Origin: Pectobacterium sp. CFBP8739
GTDB taxonomy: Bacteria; Pseudomonadota; Gammaproteobacteria; Enterobacterales; Enterobacteriaceae
NCBI RefSeq assembly: GCF_013449375.1
Contig: NZ_JACDRR010000006.1
Span: 186,001 to 250,000 of the forward strand
Length of the DNA: 64,000 nucleotides
Reading direction: 5' to 3'
Shown here: piece by piece, positions 34,984-43,560 of the stretch
How positions within the stretch are numbered: the stretch's first letter is position 1
Layout of the letters: every line of letters starts with the position of its first letter
Translations under genes and position numbers: made by a program
Notes under the pieces: generated by a model
What the model saw: the letters and a program-made list of their open reading frames with translations, nothing else
Told to the model about the DNA's origin: nothing
Databases searched by the model: none

Positions 34984-35997
34984 TTACGCTGTGTAATACG
35001 GCCCTTTCTGTACCGACTCGCGGATTTTTAGCTCTCCGGTGAAGGGCTGTAGTGGTTTGACGTCTTTGCCAGCGATCAGATCCAGCACTTGCGTAATCGC
35101 GGTAGCGGCCATCTCTTCAATCGGCATGTAGACGGTGGAGAGTGACGGGTGCAGGTAGGTGGCGCAGGGTTCGTCGTCAAAGCCGAAGACGGAGACATCC
35201 TGCGGTAATTTTTTCCCCGCTTCGTACAATGCTTTCATCGCGCCAATGGCCATGTGGTCGTTGCTGGCAAACAGTGCGCTAAAGCTCATGCCGCTGTTCA
35301 GCAACTGCCGTGCGGCCTGATAGCCACTGGCCACCATGCTGGTTCCATACGCCACACGCAGTGGTTCAAACACGATCTGGTGAGTGGTTAATGCCTGCTG
35401 ATAGCCCGCGAGCCGTGCCTGTGCCGTCGGCGTTTGCATCGGTGCGGTGATGCAGGCGATCTCGCGGTGACCCTGTTCGATCAGGTAATTCACCACGTCA
35501 AACGCGGCCTGCTGCTGGCGGAAGAAAATGCAGCGCTCCCGCGCCTGAGGCAGATCGCGATTCATCACGATCATCGGAATGGTTAGCGTGTCGAGCAGCG
35601 TCATGAGGTCCGATTCGGACATATAACGGGTATAGAGAATTATCGCATCGCACTGCCTGTCTGACAGAAGTTGCACCGCTTGCTGCTCATCCTCCGGCGT
35701 ATCGTGCCCATCGGTCACAATGAGGTGTTTACCGTGGCTTTCCGCGATATCCGTAGCACGGCGCAGCAGGCGGCCAAAGTAAGGGCCGTCGAAATTAGAG
35801 ATAACAAGACCGATACTGTTTGACGTACGGCGAGCCAGAGAACGAGCCAGAAAGTTAGGGCGGTAGCCAAGTTCGTCCATTGCCCGAAATACCGCATCGC
35901 GTGTTGCCTGCTTGACCTGACCGGTGTCGTTGAGCACGCGGGATACGGTCGCTTTAGACACCCCTGCACGTTTCGCCACTTCCTGCATGGTTTTCAT
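34984..35997 (-). CDS. LacI-family regulator of the cellobiose PTS locus
   Basis: 337-aa repressor with helix-turn-helix KTMQEVAKRAGVSKATVSRV at residues 2-21 and a sugar-binding domain (VFGFDDEPCATYLHPSLSTV). By eye it resembles E. coli AscG, which controls aryl-beta-glucoside genes, more than GalR, although it sits where GalR lies relative to lysA in E. coli. It is on the same strand as the PTS IIA gene 130 bases upstream. Likely sites are the GGTATGCC palindromes at 36528 and 36623. Confidence 0.88.
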   Translation of the reverse strand: MKTMQEVAKRAGVSKATVSRVLNDTGQVKQATRDAVFRAMDELGYRPNFLARSLARRTSNSIGLVISNFDGPYFGRLLRRATDIAESHGKHLIVTDGHDTPEDEQQAVQLLSDRQCDAIILYTRYMSESDLMTLLDTLTIPMIVMNRDLPQARERCIFFRQQQAAFDVVNYLIEQGHREIACITAPMQTPTAQARLAGYQQALTTHQIVFEPLRVAYGTSMVASGYQAARQLLNSGMSFSALFASNDHMAIGAMKALYEAGKKLPQDVSVFGFDDEPCATYLHPSLSTVYMPIEEMAATAITQVLDLIAGKDVKPLQPFTGELKIRESVQKGPYYTA

Positions 35998-36128
35998 GGC
36001 TGCACCTTAATTGAGTATGATGACGGGCTAAGCGCCTGTCCATCCCTGTTACGAACATCATAGGACATGCTACCACAGGCCTATTGTTGGGTTTAACGTC
36101 CGGTGCTCGTTTCTCAATCAAATTTTTG

Positions 36129-36476
36129 TCAGTTTTGTGATGTGGCCATTTCTCGTCGTAATAGGACAATCTCTTCTGCTAAATCCCGGCATAGCATCGC
36201 GGTCATCAGATGATCCTGCGCATGCACCATGATCAGATTGACGGGCACTTTGCCTTCCCCTTCGTCCAGACCGATCAGCCGTGTTTGAACACGGTGAGCC
36301 TCACGTGCGGCTTCGAGCGACGCGGCGAGCAGGTCGTCAGCCTGTTGCCATTCCCGTTGACGCGCAGCTTGAATCGCCATCATGGCGTTTGAGCGCGCTT
36401 CACCCGCATTAATCAGAAGCTCCATCACGGTTTGTTCCATATCGAATGCAGGGAGGTTCTCTGTGTCTTTCATCAT
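36129..36476 (-). CDS. PTS lactose/cellobiose-type IIA component
   Basis: 115-aa phosphocarrier that passes phosphate from HPr to IIB. It is a helical protein with the phospho-histidine in MVHAQDHLMTAMLCRDLAEE (third-helix HAQDH motif). ATG 36476 follows AAGGA at 5 bases; the next codon is not needed from TTG 36479. It is separated from its partner genes: IIA is divergent from IIC-GH1-IIB, whereas these genes commonly share one operon. Confidence 0.92.
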   Translation of the reverse strand: MMKDTENLPAFDMEQTVMELLINAGEARSNAMMAIQAARQREWQQADDLLAASLEAAREAHRVQTRLIGLDEGEGKVPVNLIMVHAQDHLMTAMLCRDLAEEIVLLRREMATSQN

Positions 36477-36523
36477 CAATTTCCTTCTCGCTGTCAGGGA
36501 TCGGCTCTACGTCCACTGACCAT

Positions 36524-36633
36524 TTATGGTATGCCAAAAATCACATTTTCATCATATTGGAATTCCAATATTGCCTTGTGAGAATCCTGTCACAGAAAAA
36601 TAATTCATTATGGTTGATTTTTGGTATGCCAAA
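36524..36633. promoter_or_regulatory. Divergent cel control region with three palindromes
   Basis: Two copies of GGTATGCC flanked by A/T runs (TTATGGTATGCCAAAAA at 36524-36540; TTTTTGGTATGCCAAA at 36618-36633) lie 95 bases apart, close to nine helical turns. Between them is the perfect 18-bp palindrome ATATTGGAATTCCAATAT (36554-36571). The region separates the PTS IIA gene from the IIC operon. The spacing suits a looping LacI-type repressor; assignment to the local regulator is inferred. Confidence 0.65.
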
Positions 36634-36727
36634 CGCGAAAGCGCGGTACCTGCATTTACCCTGCGCGTAACGGCCATCCCGCGTGTTACACGCGATATAA
36701 CAATATGATGATGAAAGAGGTGGTGTT

Positions 36728-38065
36728 ATGTCATTTAAGGACCAACTGATTGATTCATTGGGCTCTTTTGCCAATAAATTTAACAGTCTGCGTTATATTA
36801 TGGCGATTAAGGCATCCTTTATTACGCTGATGCCCGTCATTATCGTCGGGGCGTTTTCCGTTCTGATTTCCAACATGGTGATGGATCCGAAAAATGGTCT
36901 GGCCAGTTTTTCTATGTTTTCTTTTCTGGCTGAACTGAAACCGATTATGAGCGGCATTAACTATGCCACGCTCAGCTTTCTGACTATCGGTGCCGTTTTC
37001 CTGATTGGTATCGAACTCGGGAAGATTAACGGTTCACGCGGGCTGTTTCCCGGCTTGCTGGCGGTGATCTGCTTTATTGCCGTGACGCCAACCACGATTG
37101 AAATGGCCGTTAACGGGCAGATGATGGTGGTGAAAGACGTGCTGGCGAAACAGTTCTCCGATACGAAGAGCCTGTTTCTGGGGATGTTCATCGCCATCCT
37201 GTCTGTCGAGATGTATACCAAGCTGCAAAATGTCGATCGATTGCAGATTAAAATGCCGGACAGCGTACCGCCCAACGTTGCGGCCTCTTTTTCTGCGCTG
37301 TTTCCTTCCATCATCACGGTTGTCGCTATCGCCACCTTCGGGTTTGTGTTTCACCGCGTGACGGGCATGTACCTGTATGACGCCGTTTATAAAGTCGTGC
37401 AGCAGCCGCTGGAATCGGTGGTGCAAAGCCTACCTGGTTTACTGGTGCTGATGTTTGTCGCACAGTTGTTCTGGGTGATCGGCATCCACGGTAACCAGAT
37501 GATTAAACCGATTCGTGAGCCGCTACTGCTGGGGGCGATTGCCGTCAACATGACCGCGTTCGAGCAGGGGCATGAGATCCCGAACATTATCACCATGCCA
37601 TTTTGGGATGTGTACATGAGCATCGGCGGTTCCGGCCTGACCATTGGTCTGCTGCTGGCGGTGATGATTGCATCCAAGCGCAAAGAGATGAAAGAGATCG
37701 CCAAAATTTCTTTCGGCCCCAGCGTGTTCAATATTAATGAGCCGGTGATTTTTGGTATGCCGATTATGCTCAACCCGATTTTAGCTATTCCCTTCATTAT
37801 CACACCGTTAGTGACGGGGACGATCGGCTATTTCGCGACCAGCATGGGGTTTGCGGGTAAAGCGGTGGTGATGGTGCCGTGGACGACACCGCCGATCATT
37901 AACGCCTGGCTGTCGACGGCAGGATCGATGGGGGCCGTCGCGACACAGATCGTGTGCATCATCGTTGCGATGTTGATCTATCTGCCGTTTGTCAAAGTGG
38001 CGTCCCGTCGTGCCGAGCTGGCGCAGTTGGAAGCAGAAAAACAGGTCGCAGCGGAAAAAGCCTGA
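36728..38065 (+). CDS. PTS cellobiose-type IIC permease
   Basis: 445-aa inner-membrane permease of the lactose/cellobiose PTS family, moving a beta-glucoside while it is phosphorylated. About ten hydrophobic segments; conserved stretches include WVIGIHGNQMIKPI and NINEPVIFGMPIMLNP, which surround the sugar site. ATG 36728 follows AGAGGTGGTG. First gene of a three-gene operon with the GH1 enzyme and IIB. Confidence 0.95.
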   Translation: MSFKDQLIDSLGSFANKFNSLRYIMAIKASFITLMPVIIVGAFSVLISNMVMDPKNGLASFSMFSFLAELKPIMSGINYATLSFLTIGAVFLIGIELGKINGSRGLFPGLLAVICFIAVTPTTIEMAVNGQMMVVKDVLAKQFSDTKSLFLGMFIAILSVEMYTKLQNVDRLQIKMPDSVPPNVAASFSALFPSIITVVAIATFGFVFHRVTGMYLYDAVYKVVQQPLESVVQSLPGLLVLMFVAQLFWVIGIHGNQMIKPIREPLLLGAIAVNMTAFEQGHEIPNIITMPFWDVYMSIGGSGLTIGLLLAVMIASKRKEMKEIAKISFGPSVFNINEPVIFGMPIMLNPILAIPFIITPLVTGTIGYFATSMGFAGKAVVMVPWTTPPIINAWLSTAGSMGAVATQIVCIIVAMLIYLPFVKVASRRAELAQLEAEKQVAAEKA

Positions 38066-38089
38066 AACGGACGAGAAGAGAGGTAATGC

Positions 38090-39526
38090 ATGAGTAAGGT
38101 TGCACTGACTATTCCACCTGATTTTATTCTGGGCGCGGCGGCATCGGCATGGCAAACGGAAGGATGGAGCGGCAAGAAAGAAGGGCAGGATTCCTATCTG
38201 GATCTCTGGTACAAGCAGGATCGTCAGGTCTGGCACAACGGCTATGGCCCGGCAAAAGCGACGGACTTCTTTAATCGCTATCGGGAAGATGTAGCACTGA
38301 TGAAACTGGCGGGGCTGACGCACTATCGTACGTCGATCAACTGGTCACGCTTTATGCTGGACTATGAGAAAGGCATCGTCGATGAGGAGTATGCCGCCTA
38401 TATCGATAACCTGCTGGATGAAATGCACCGGCAGGGGATCGAGCCGATGATCTGTCTCGAACATTACGAGCTGCCCGCCTGCCTGCTGGAGAAGTATCAG
38501 GGCTGGTCATCCAAGCAGGTGGTGGAGTGGTTTGTGCTGTACGCCGACGCGGTTTTCGCCCGCTATGCCGGGAAAGTGAAGCGCTGGTTTACCTTCAATG
38601 AGCCAATTGTGGTGCAGACGCGCGTTTATCTGGACGCGCTACGCTACCCTTATGAACAGAACACGCACACCTGGATGCAGTGGAATCACCATAAGAATCT
38701 GGCGACGGCAAAAGTGGTGCAGCGGTTTCGGCAGCAGGGCTATCACCGTGATGGCGGCTCGATCGGCGTGATCCTCAATCCCGAAGTGACGTATCCACGA
38801 TCCCGAGCGGAACACGATGTGAAAGCGGCGCACCTTTACGATCTGTTCTATAACCGGGTGTTTCTCGATCCGGCGTTGAAAGGTGAGTATCCGGCAGAGC
38901 TGGTGGCGCTGCTGGCACAGCATCAGGTGAAGTGGGATTACACGGAAGACGAGCTGGCGATCATTCGGGATAACACTGTCGATGAGGTAGGGATCAACCT
39001 GTATTACCCGCACCGAGTCAAAGCGCCCAGCCGCGAATGGAACAAAGAGACGCCGTTCCATCCGGCCTATTACTACGAGCATTTTGAGCTGCCGGGGCGT
39101 CGTATGAACACCTCGCGCGGCTGGGAGATCAATCCCAAGATCATTTACGACATGGCGAAACGCATGGAGCGTGACTACGGCAATGCGCCGTGGTTTGTGG
39201 CGGAAAATGGCATCGGTATTGAGAACGAATCGCGCTTTAAAGACGACAAGGGGGTGATTCAGGACGATTACCGCATTGCCTTTATCGCTGAGCACCTGTA
39301 CTGGACGCTGAAGGCGAAGGAAGAGGGCGCAAACTGCCGCGGCTACATGCTATGGGCGTTTACCGACAACGTCTCGCCGATGAACGCGTTTAAAAATCGC
39401 TACGGATTGATCGAAATCGATCTGGAGCAGGATCGGCAACGGCGGCCGAAAAAATCCGCTGCCTGGTTTCGCCAGCTACACGACACGCGTCGGCTTGAAT
39501 TGACGCTGGATGATGAAGAGAAGTAG
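38090..39526 (+). CDS. Glycoside hydrolase family 1 (6-phospho-beta-glucosidase type)
   Basis: 478-aa cytosolic enzyme expected to split the phosphorylated disaccharide delivered by the PTS. The family 1 acid/base motif is TFNEP (near residue 170) and the nucleophile is in VAENGIG (near residue 375). The N-terminal FILGAAASAWQTEG region is also typical. ATG 38090 follows AGAGG, 24 bases after the permease stop. PTS context favours 6-phospho-beta-glucosidase over beta-glucosidase. Confidence 0.94.
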   Translation: MSKVALTIPPDFILGAAASAWQTEGWSGKKEGQDSYLDLWYKQDRQVWHNGYGPAKATDFFNRYREDVALMKLAGLTHYRTSINWSRFMLDYEKGIVDEEYAAYIDNLLDEMHRQGIEPMICLEHYELPACLLEKYQGWSSKQVVEWFVLYADAVFARYAGKVKRWFTFNEPIVVQTRVYLDALRYPYEQNTHTWMQWNHHKNLATAKVVQRFRQQGYHRDGGSIGVILNPEVTYPRSRAEHDVKAAHLYDLFYNRVFLDPALKGEYPAELVALLAQHQVKWDYTEDELAIIRDNTVDEVGINLYYPHRVKAPSREWNKETPFHPAYYYEHFELPGRRMNTSRGWEINPKIIYDMAKRMERDYGNAPWFVAENGIGIENESRFKDDKGVIQDDYRIAFIAEHLYWTLKAKEEGANCRGYMLWAFTDNVSPMNAFKNRYGLIEIDLEQDRQRRPKKSAAWFRQLHDTRRLELTLDDEEK

Positions 39527-39555
39527 GTGCAGATAACCAAAATGAGGAACGGAAT

Positions 39556-39873
39556 ATGAAAAGAATCGTACTGGCTTGCTCGGCAGGCATGTCGACCTCA
39601 CTGGTGGTCACCAAGATGGAGAAAGAAGCGGAAACTCGGGGAATGGAACTGAAAATTTACGCCATCCCGGAACAAAACCTGCGGGATGAATTGCAGGAGT
39701 TCAGCAGCGATATTATTGCCGTTTTACTGGGGCCGCAGGTGCGTTTCAAGCTTAACGAAAATAAAAAGCTGACGGATAGCTACCAGATTCCTATCGCGGT
39801 GATCGACCCTGTCGCCTACGGCACATTAAATGGCGCAAAAGTGCTGGATCAGGCGCTGAGTTTGGTAGACTAG
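39556..39873 (+). CDS. PTS lactose/cellobiose-type IIB component
   Basis: 105-aa phosphocarrier that transfers phosphate to the sugar bound by IIC. The phospho-cysteine is in LACSAGMSTSLVV (Cys8), the hallmark of this family. ATG 39556 follows GAGGAACGG. Last gene of the operon; a hairpin GGTGCGG/CCGCACC lies about 45 bases downstream. Confidence 0.95.
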   Translation: MKRIVLACSAGMSTSLVVTKMEKEAETRGMELKIYAIPEQNLRDELQEFSSDIIAVLLGPQVRFKLNENKKLTDSYQIPIAVIDPVAYGTLNGAKVLDQALSLVD

Positions 39874-39918
39874 CGCACCGCCGCGACGTCAGTACGTGGC
39901 TGGGTATATTCGGTGCGG

Positions 39919-39941
39919 GCCTGACGTCCGCACCTAGGGCG
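39919..39941 (+). terminator. Hairpin after the cel operon
   Basis: GGTGCGG and CCGCACC form a 7-bp stem shortly after the IIB stop and before the GntR gene. No T-run follows, so the terminator call is tentative. Confidence 0.4.
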
Positions 39942-39963
39942 ACAGTGCATGTAGGGTGAAAGC

Positions 39964-40731
39964 GTGGCGAAGGATGTGGTTCTGCAAGAGAAGAAGCAAT
40001 ATCAGGAAATCGGCTGTGATTTACGTCAGAAGATTCAGTCAGGGGATTATCCCGTCGGATCGCGCCTTCCTCCTGAACGAAATATTGCGGAAACCTATGG
40101 CGTTAGCCGGACGATAGTACGCGAAGCGCTACTGATGCTGGAACTGGAAGGCACGGTCGATATTCGTCAGGGATCGGGGGTTTATGTCCTGCGCATTCCC
40201 GATGAAGACGAGGCGGCAGACGGCGCTAAAAGCCATATCGGCGCGTTTGAAATGCTACAGGCTCGCCAACTGCTCGAAAGCAACATCGCTGCGTTTGCAG
40301 CTCGTATGGCGACGCGGGCGGATATCGAAAACCTGCGCAAGACGCTGGAGCAAGAGCAAGCGGCGATTGCCGGAAAAGATTACCGCGGCGATTTCGATCG
40401 CCTGTTCCACCTGCAAATTGCCGGTGCGACACAAAACCAGATGCTGCTGGAAACGGTCAGCAATATCTGGGCGTGCCGTGACGATAACGCGCTTTGGCAG
40501 CAGCTTTATACCCACGTTGGGACACAGGGTTATCGCCTGAAATGGCTGGCGGATCATCAGGCTATTCTGGCGGCGCTGCGGCGTCGTGATGTGTCAGGGT
40601 CTTATCAGGCCATGTGGCAGCACCTCGAAAACGTTAAAAATACGTTGATGGAAATCTCTGACGCTGATGCACCGGAGTTTGACGGCTATTTGTTTGAGTC
40701 TGTGCCGATCTTCCAGGGGAAACTGGTGTAA
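39964..40731 (+). CDS. GntR/FadR-family regulator, UxuR/ExuR-like
   Basis: 255-aa regulator. The N-terminal winged helix has GSRLPPERNIAETYGVSRTI and REALLMLELEG; the helical FCD effector domain contains FEMLQARQLLESNIAAFAAR and a late AMWQHLENVKNTL. Overall closest by eye to E. coli UxuR and ExuR, which respond to hexuronates, but no hexuronate genes are nearby, so the target is unknown. GTG 39964 follows AGGGTGA. A GNAT enzyme gene follows after two bases. Confidence 0.88.
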   Translation: MAKDVVLQEKKQYQEIGCDLRQKIQSGDYPVGSRLPPERNIAETYGVSRTIVREALLMLELEGTVDIRQGSGVYVLRIPDEDEAADGAKSHIGAFEMLQARQLLESNIAAFAARMATRADIENLRKTLEQEQAAIAGKDYRGDFDRLFHLQIAGATQNQMLLETVSNIWACRDDNALWQQLYTHVGTQGYRLKWLADHQAILAALRRRDVSGSYQAMWQHLENVKNTLMEISDADAPEFDGYLFESVPIFQGKLV

Positions 40732-40733
40732 TC

Positions 40734-41201
40734 ATGACGGACATGTCTAGCGTGAAAATTGTTTATCTGGCGGATCACCCTCAGCATCAAGAGCAGGTGA
40801 TTGACTGGATTTGGCAGGCGTTCGGCAGCGAGAACAGCCGTGAATTCTTTGCCAGCGTAGTGCGTAATAGCCTGAACCCAGCGGCGCTGCCACTGACGTT
40901 TATCGCGCTGGAAGGCGAGCGCTTAGTCGGGACGGTGGGATTATGGCGCTGCGATTTAATCAGCCGACAGGATCTGACGCCCTGGCTGGCATCGCTGTAC
41001 GTGGAAGAAAGCCAGCGTGACAAAGGGCTGGGTCTGGCGCTGCAACAGCACGTACTGGACTTCTGCCGCCGTCAGGGTTTTGACGATCTCTATCTGTACG
41101 CCACCTTTAGCGGCTATTACGAAAAACACGGCTGGCGTTACATCGGCGATGGGGTGGACTACCCAGATAAAACCGTCCGGCTGTATCACCAGTCGCTGTA
41201 G
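40734..41201 (+). CDS. GNAT-family N-acetyltransferase
   Basis: 155-aa acetyltransferase. The acetyl-CoA-binding region is LYVEESQRDKGLGLALQQHV (about residues 88-107), followed by LYATFSGYYEKHGWRYIG. It starts two bases after the GntR regulator's stop, so it is co-transcribed with it. Substrate unknown. ATG 40743 is an alternative start. Confidence 0.88.
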   Translation: MTDMSSVKIVYLADHPQHQEQVIDWIWQAFGSENSREFFASVVRNSLNPAALPLTFIALEGERLVGTVGLWRCDLISRQDLTPWLASLYVEESQRDKGLGLALQQHVLDFCRRQGFDDLYLYATFSGYYEKHGWRYIGDGVDYPDKTVRLYHQSL

Positions 41202-41270
41202 GCTGTCCCTTCGTCTTAGTCGTGTTTCTATGCAGGCTAAGAGACAGCAGATGCGGAGAAGTTGCGGACA

Positions 41271-42926
41271 TCAGAACGAGGTCCAGTCACCTTCACCCGC
41301 TGTGGTAGCACTTTTACCCGGTGCGGCCAATGCCGGTTGCAGGGCTAACGAAGGCGCTGCCGCTGGCGTACGGGCGACCTGGTGATCGTTACCCAGACGG
41401 AACTGGCTGACCGTCTCGGCCAACTGGGCGGCCTGCTGCTGGAGCGATTGCGTGGCGGCTGACGCTTCATTCACCAGCGACGCATTCTGCTGGGTCGTGA
41501 CTTCCATCTGGTTTACCGCGACGTTCACTTGCTCAATGCCCATCGTCTGCTCATTGCTGGCAGAGCTAATCTCGCCGACCAAATCACTGACCTTGCGCAC
41601 GCCGTTGACGATATCCTGTATTGACGCGCCCGCTTGCACCACCAGCCGGTTGCCTGCTTCCACGGTTTGAACGGAACGATCGATCAGTTCTTTGATCTCT
41701 TTGGCGGCAGAGGCGCTACGCTGCGCCAGACTGCGTACTTCACTGGCGACCACGGCGAAACCACGGCCTTGTTCACCTGCCCGCGCGGCTTCTACGGCGG
41801 CATTCAACGCCAGAATGTTGGTTTGGAACGCAATGCTGTCGATCACGCCGATGATATCGACGATCTTCTTCGACGAAGAATCAATCGCGCCCATGGTTTT
41901 CACCACTTCTGCGACCAGTTGTCCGCCCGACTGTGCTTGCTGCGTGGTCGACTGCGCCAACTGGTTGGCTTGACGCGCGTTATCGGCATTCTGCCTGACC
42001 GTCGAACTCAACTGCTCAATGGATGCGGCGGTTTCCTGTAGCGCACTAGCCTGTTCTTCCGTGCGGCTGGATAGATCGATGTTGCCTGCGGCAAGCTGTG
42101 AAGACGCGCCGGCGATAGATTCAGAGCCCTGACGAACTTCACCAACAATAGAACGTAGACGCACTGTCATGTCTTGCAGGGCGTGCAGCAATTGGGCGGC
42201 TTCATCGCGTCCTTCCGGCTGCACGTTATGCGTCAGGTCACCCGCTGCGACGGCTTGTGTCGCACGTACTGCCCGCGCCAGCGGCTGCACGATACTGCGT
42301 GTGAGCACCCAGGCGATCAGGACGCCGATGATGGCGCTCAGCGCACCGGTCACCGCGAGAATGAGGTCGCCACGGCTGGCGCCAGCGTTAATGTCTTGCC
42401 CCATTTGGTCGATGCTGGCGCGCTGATGATCACGCAGCGCTTCCACGCTGGCCAGATAACCGTTGGAAGCCGGAACGAATTCGTTGTCGAAGAGCGTTCT
42501 GGCACGATCGAAATTACCTGCACCTTTTTCCGCGATAATTGCATCGCGCTTTTTGATGTAGGACTGACGGTATTCGCCGACTTTGTCGAATAAGGCTTTT
42601 TCTTCGGGAGTGGAAATCAGGCTGGCAAATTGCTCCTGCCGTTTACCGCTTTCTTTACTAGCGCGCGTGTTTTCCGCCGCAAACAGCTCAACCAGTGAAT
42701 CGTCATTGCTGCGGGCAACCGCCATGCTGCGTTGGACGCCAGCGACAAGCGTGGCATGCCAGTCTGATGCCAGCCGCTCCTTACGCAGCGGTTCTTGCAT
42801 CATCTGTTGCGTACTGTGGGACACCTGGTTGAGTTGATAAATGCCGCTGGTCAGCATGGCCAGAGAAAGGGCAATAAGCAGGCCAAAGCCGCCGGCCAGT
42901 CGGGTACCTATTTTGTAGTTCTTCAT
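41271..42926 (-). CDS. Methyl-accepting chemotaxis protein with CheR-docking tail
   Basis: 551-aa chemoreceptor of the Tsr/Tar length class. Two membrane helices (about 10-32 and 190-212) bracket a periplasmic four-helix sensor domain; a HAMP domain follows, then the signalling hairpin tip with [20 protein letters not shown] and [11 protein letters not shown]. The C-terminus ends DWTSF, matching the xWxxF pentapeptide that recruits CheR and CheB. Ligand unknown. Confidence 0.94.
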   Translation of the reverse strand: MKNYKIGTRLAGGFGLLIALSLAMLTSGIYQLNQVSHSTQQMMQEPLRKERLASDWHATLVAGVQRSMAVARSNDDSLVELFAAENTRASKESGKRQEQFASLISTPEEKALFDKVGEYRQSYIKKRDAIIAEKGAGNFDRARTLFDNEFVPASNGYLASVEALRDHQRASIDQMGQDINAGASRGDLILAVTGALSAIIGVLIAWVLTRSIVQPLARAVRATQAVAAGDLTHNVQPEGRDEAAQLLHALQDMTVRLRSIVGEVRQGSESIAGASSQLAAGNIDLSSRTEEQASALQETAASIEQLSSTVRQNADNARQANQLAQSTTQQAQSGGQLVAEVVKTMGAIDSSSKKIVDIIGVIDSIAFQTNILALNAAVEAARAGEQGRGFAVVASEVRSLAQRSASAAKEIKELIDRSVQTVEAGNRLVVQAGASIQDIVNGVRKVSDLVGEISSASNEQTMGIEQVNVAVNQMEVTTQQNASLVNEASAATQSLQQQAAQLAETVSQFRLGNDHQVARTPAAAPSLALQPALAAPGKSATTAGEGDWTSF

Positions 42927-43280
42927 TATTCGTTACACACACCTGGTTAAGTTCAATGTCTGCCCCATGCAGACTCCGCGATCCTACTCCTCACTTTCTG
43001 ATTGATTCTGCTGAAAAAGTGGACTAATGCCCCTGTATTTAAAGAGTCATTTACCCATAAAAAGTCAGGAAATGTGATCGGACGGTAAAAGGGCGAAAAA
43101 CAGACATCCGAGGGAAAAGGAACCTTTCGGGGAAAATAGCGGGATTTATGCGGCGAAAGTCGGGTGAAACGGCGGCTGCCTTACATGATTCGCTAGAATT
43201 TTACAGTTGGTTGCACTTATAGGATAACTCTTTCGATTCATCGCTGGTGAAGATAAGTGGCGATCCTTAGAGTAACAAGT
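42927..43280. other. Non-coding region between chemoreceptor and sRNA
   Basis: About 350 bases without a supported gene. It contains the leftward chemoreceptor promoter and the rightward small-RNA promoter; no convincing sigma-28 site was found. Confidence 0.45.
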
Positions 43281-43372
43281 CCCAGAGGTATTGATTGGTG
43301 ATATGTCGATGTGCTCTGTACATTGAAATCATTTGATTACACCAACCTACGCGGATGCGTAGGTTTTTTTTT
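43281..43372 (+). ncRNA. omrA: OmrA/OmrB-type small RNA
   Basis: The 5' end CCCAGAGGTATTGATTGGTG is the same as that of E. coli OmrA, the region that base-pairs with outer-membrane protein mRNAs. The middle has diverged. The 3' end ACACCAACCTACGCGGATGC closes a terminator stem (CCTACGC/GCGTAGG) followed by a long T-run ending near 43372. The location next to aas is as in E. coli, where OmrA and OmrB are OmpR-activated repressors of porin, TonB-receptor and curli genes. Only one copy is visible instead of the tandem E. coli pair. Confidence 0.92.
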
Positions 43373-43560
43373 GCCTGAATTTTCCGTTTTTGTTATCTCC
43401 CGCAATTTTCATGCGATGTGAATGCTGTGCCGACGGCAACCTTCACGTTCAGCCGCGTACCCGTCACTTGAAGTATGATAGGTATGTAGTATTTTGACGT
43501 ATCGCTCGGTGGTTTTGCGCTTCGGCAAGCTGCCCGTTTATCTGTCTATTGGGAGAAGGC

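Noticed and set aside
34984-35997. Calling the LacI-type gene galR from its position beside lysA
   Set aside because: The sequence looks more like AscG-type beta-glucoside regulators, and it is next to the cel PTS genes.
36576-36596. CRP site TGTGA...TCACA in the cel control region
   Set aside because: The half-sites are separated by 8 bases instead of 6, so it does not fit the consensus.
42927-43280. Sigma-28 promoter for the chemoreceptor
   Set aside because: No TAAA-N15-GCCGATAA match at proper spacing was found on the minus strand.
43374-43548. Second Omr-type small RNA
   Set aside because: No CCCAGAGGTATTGAT start or matching terminator is present after the first copy.
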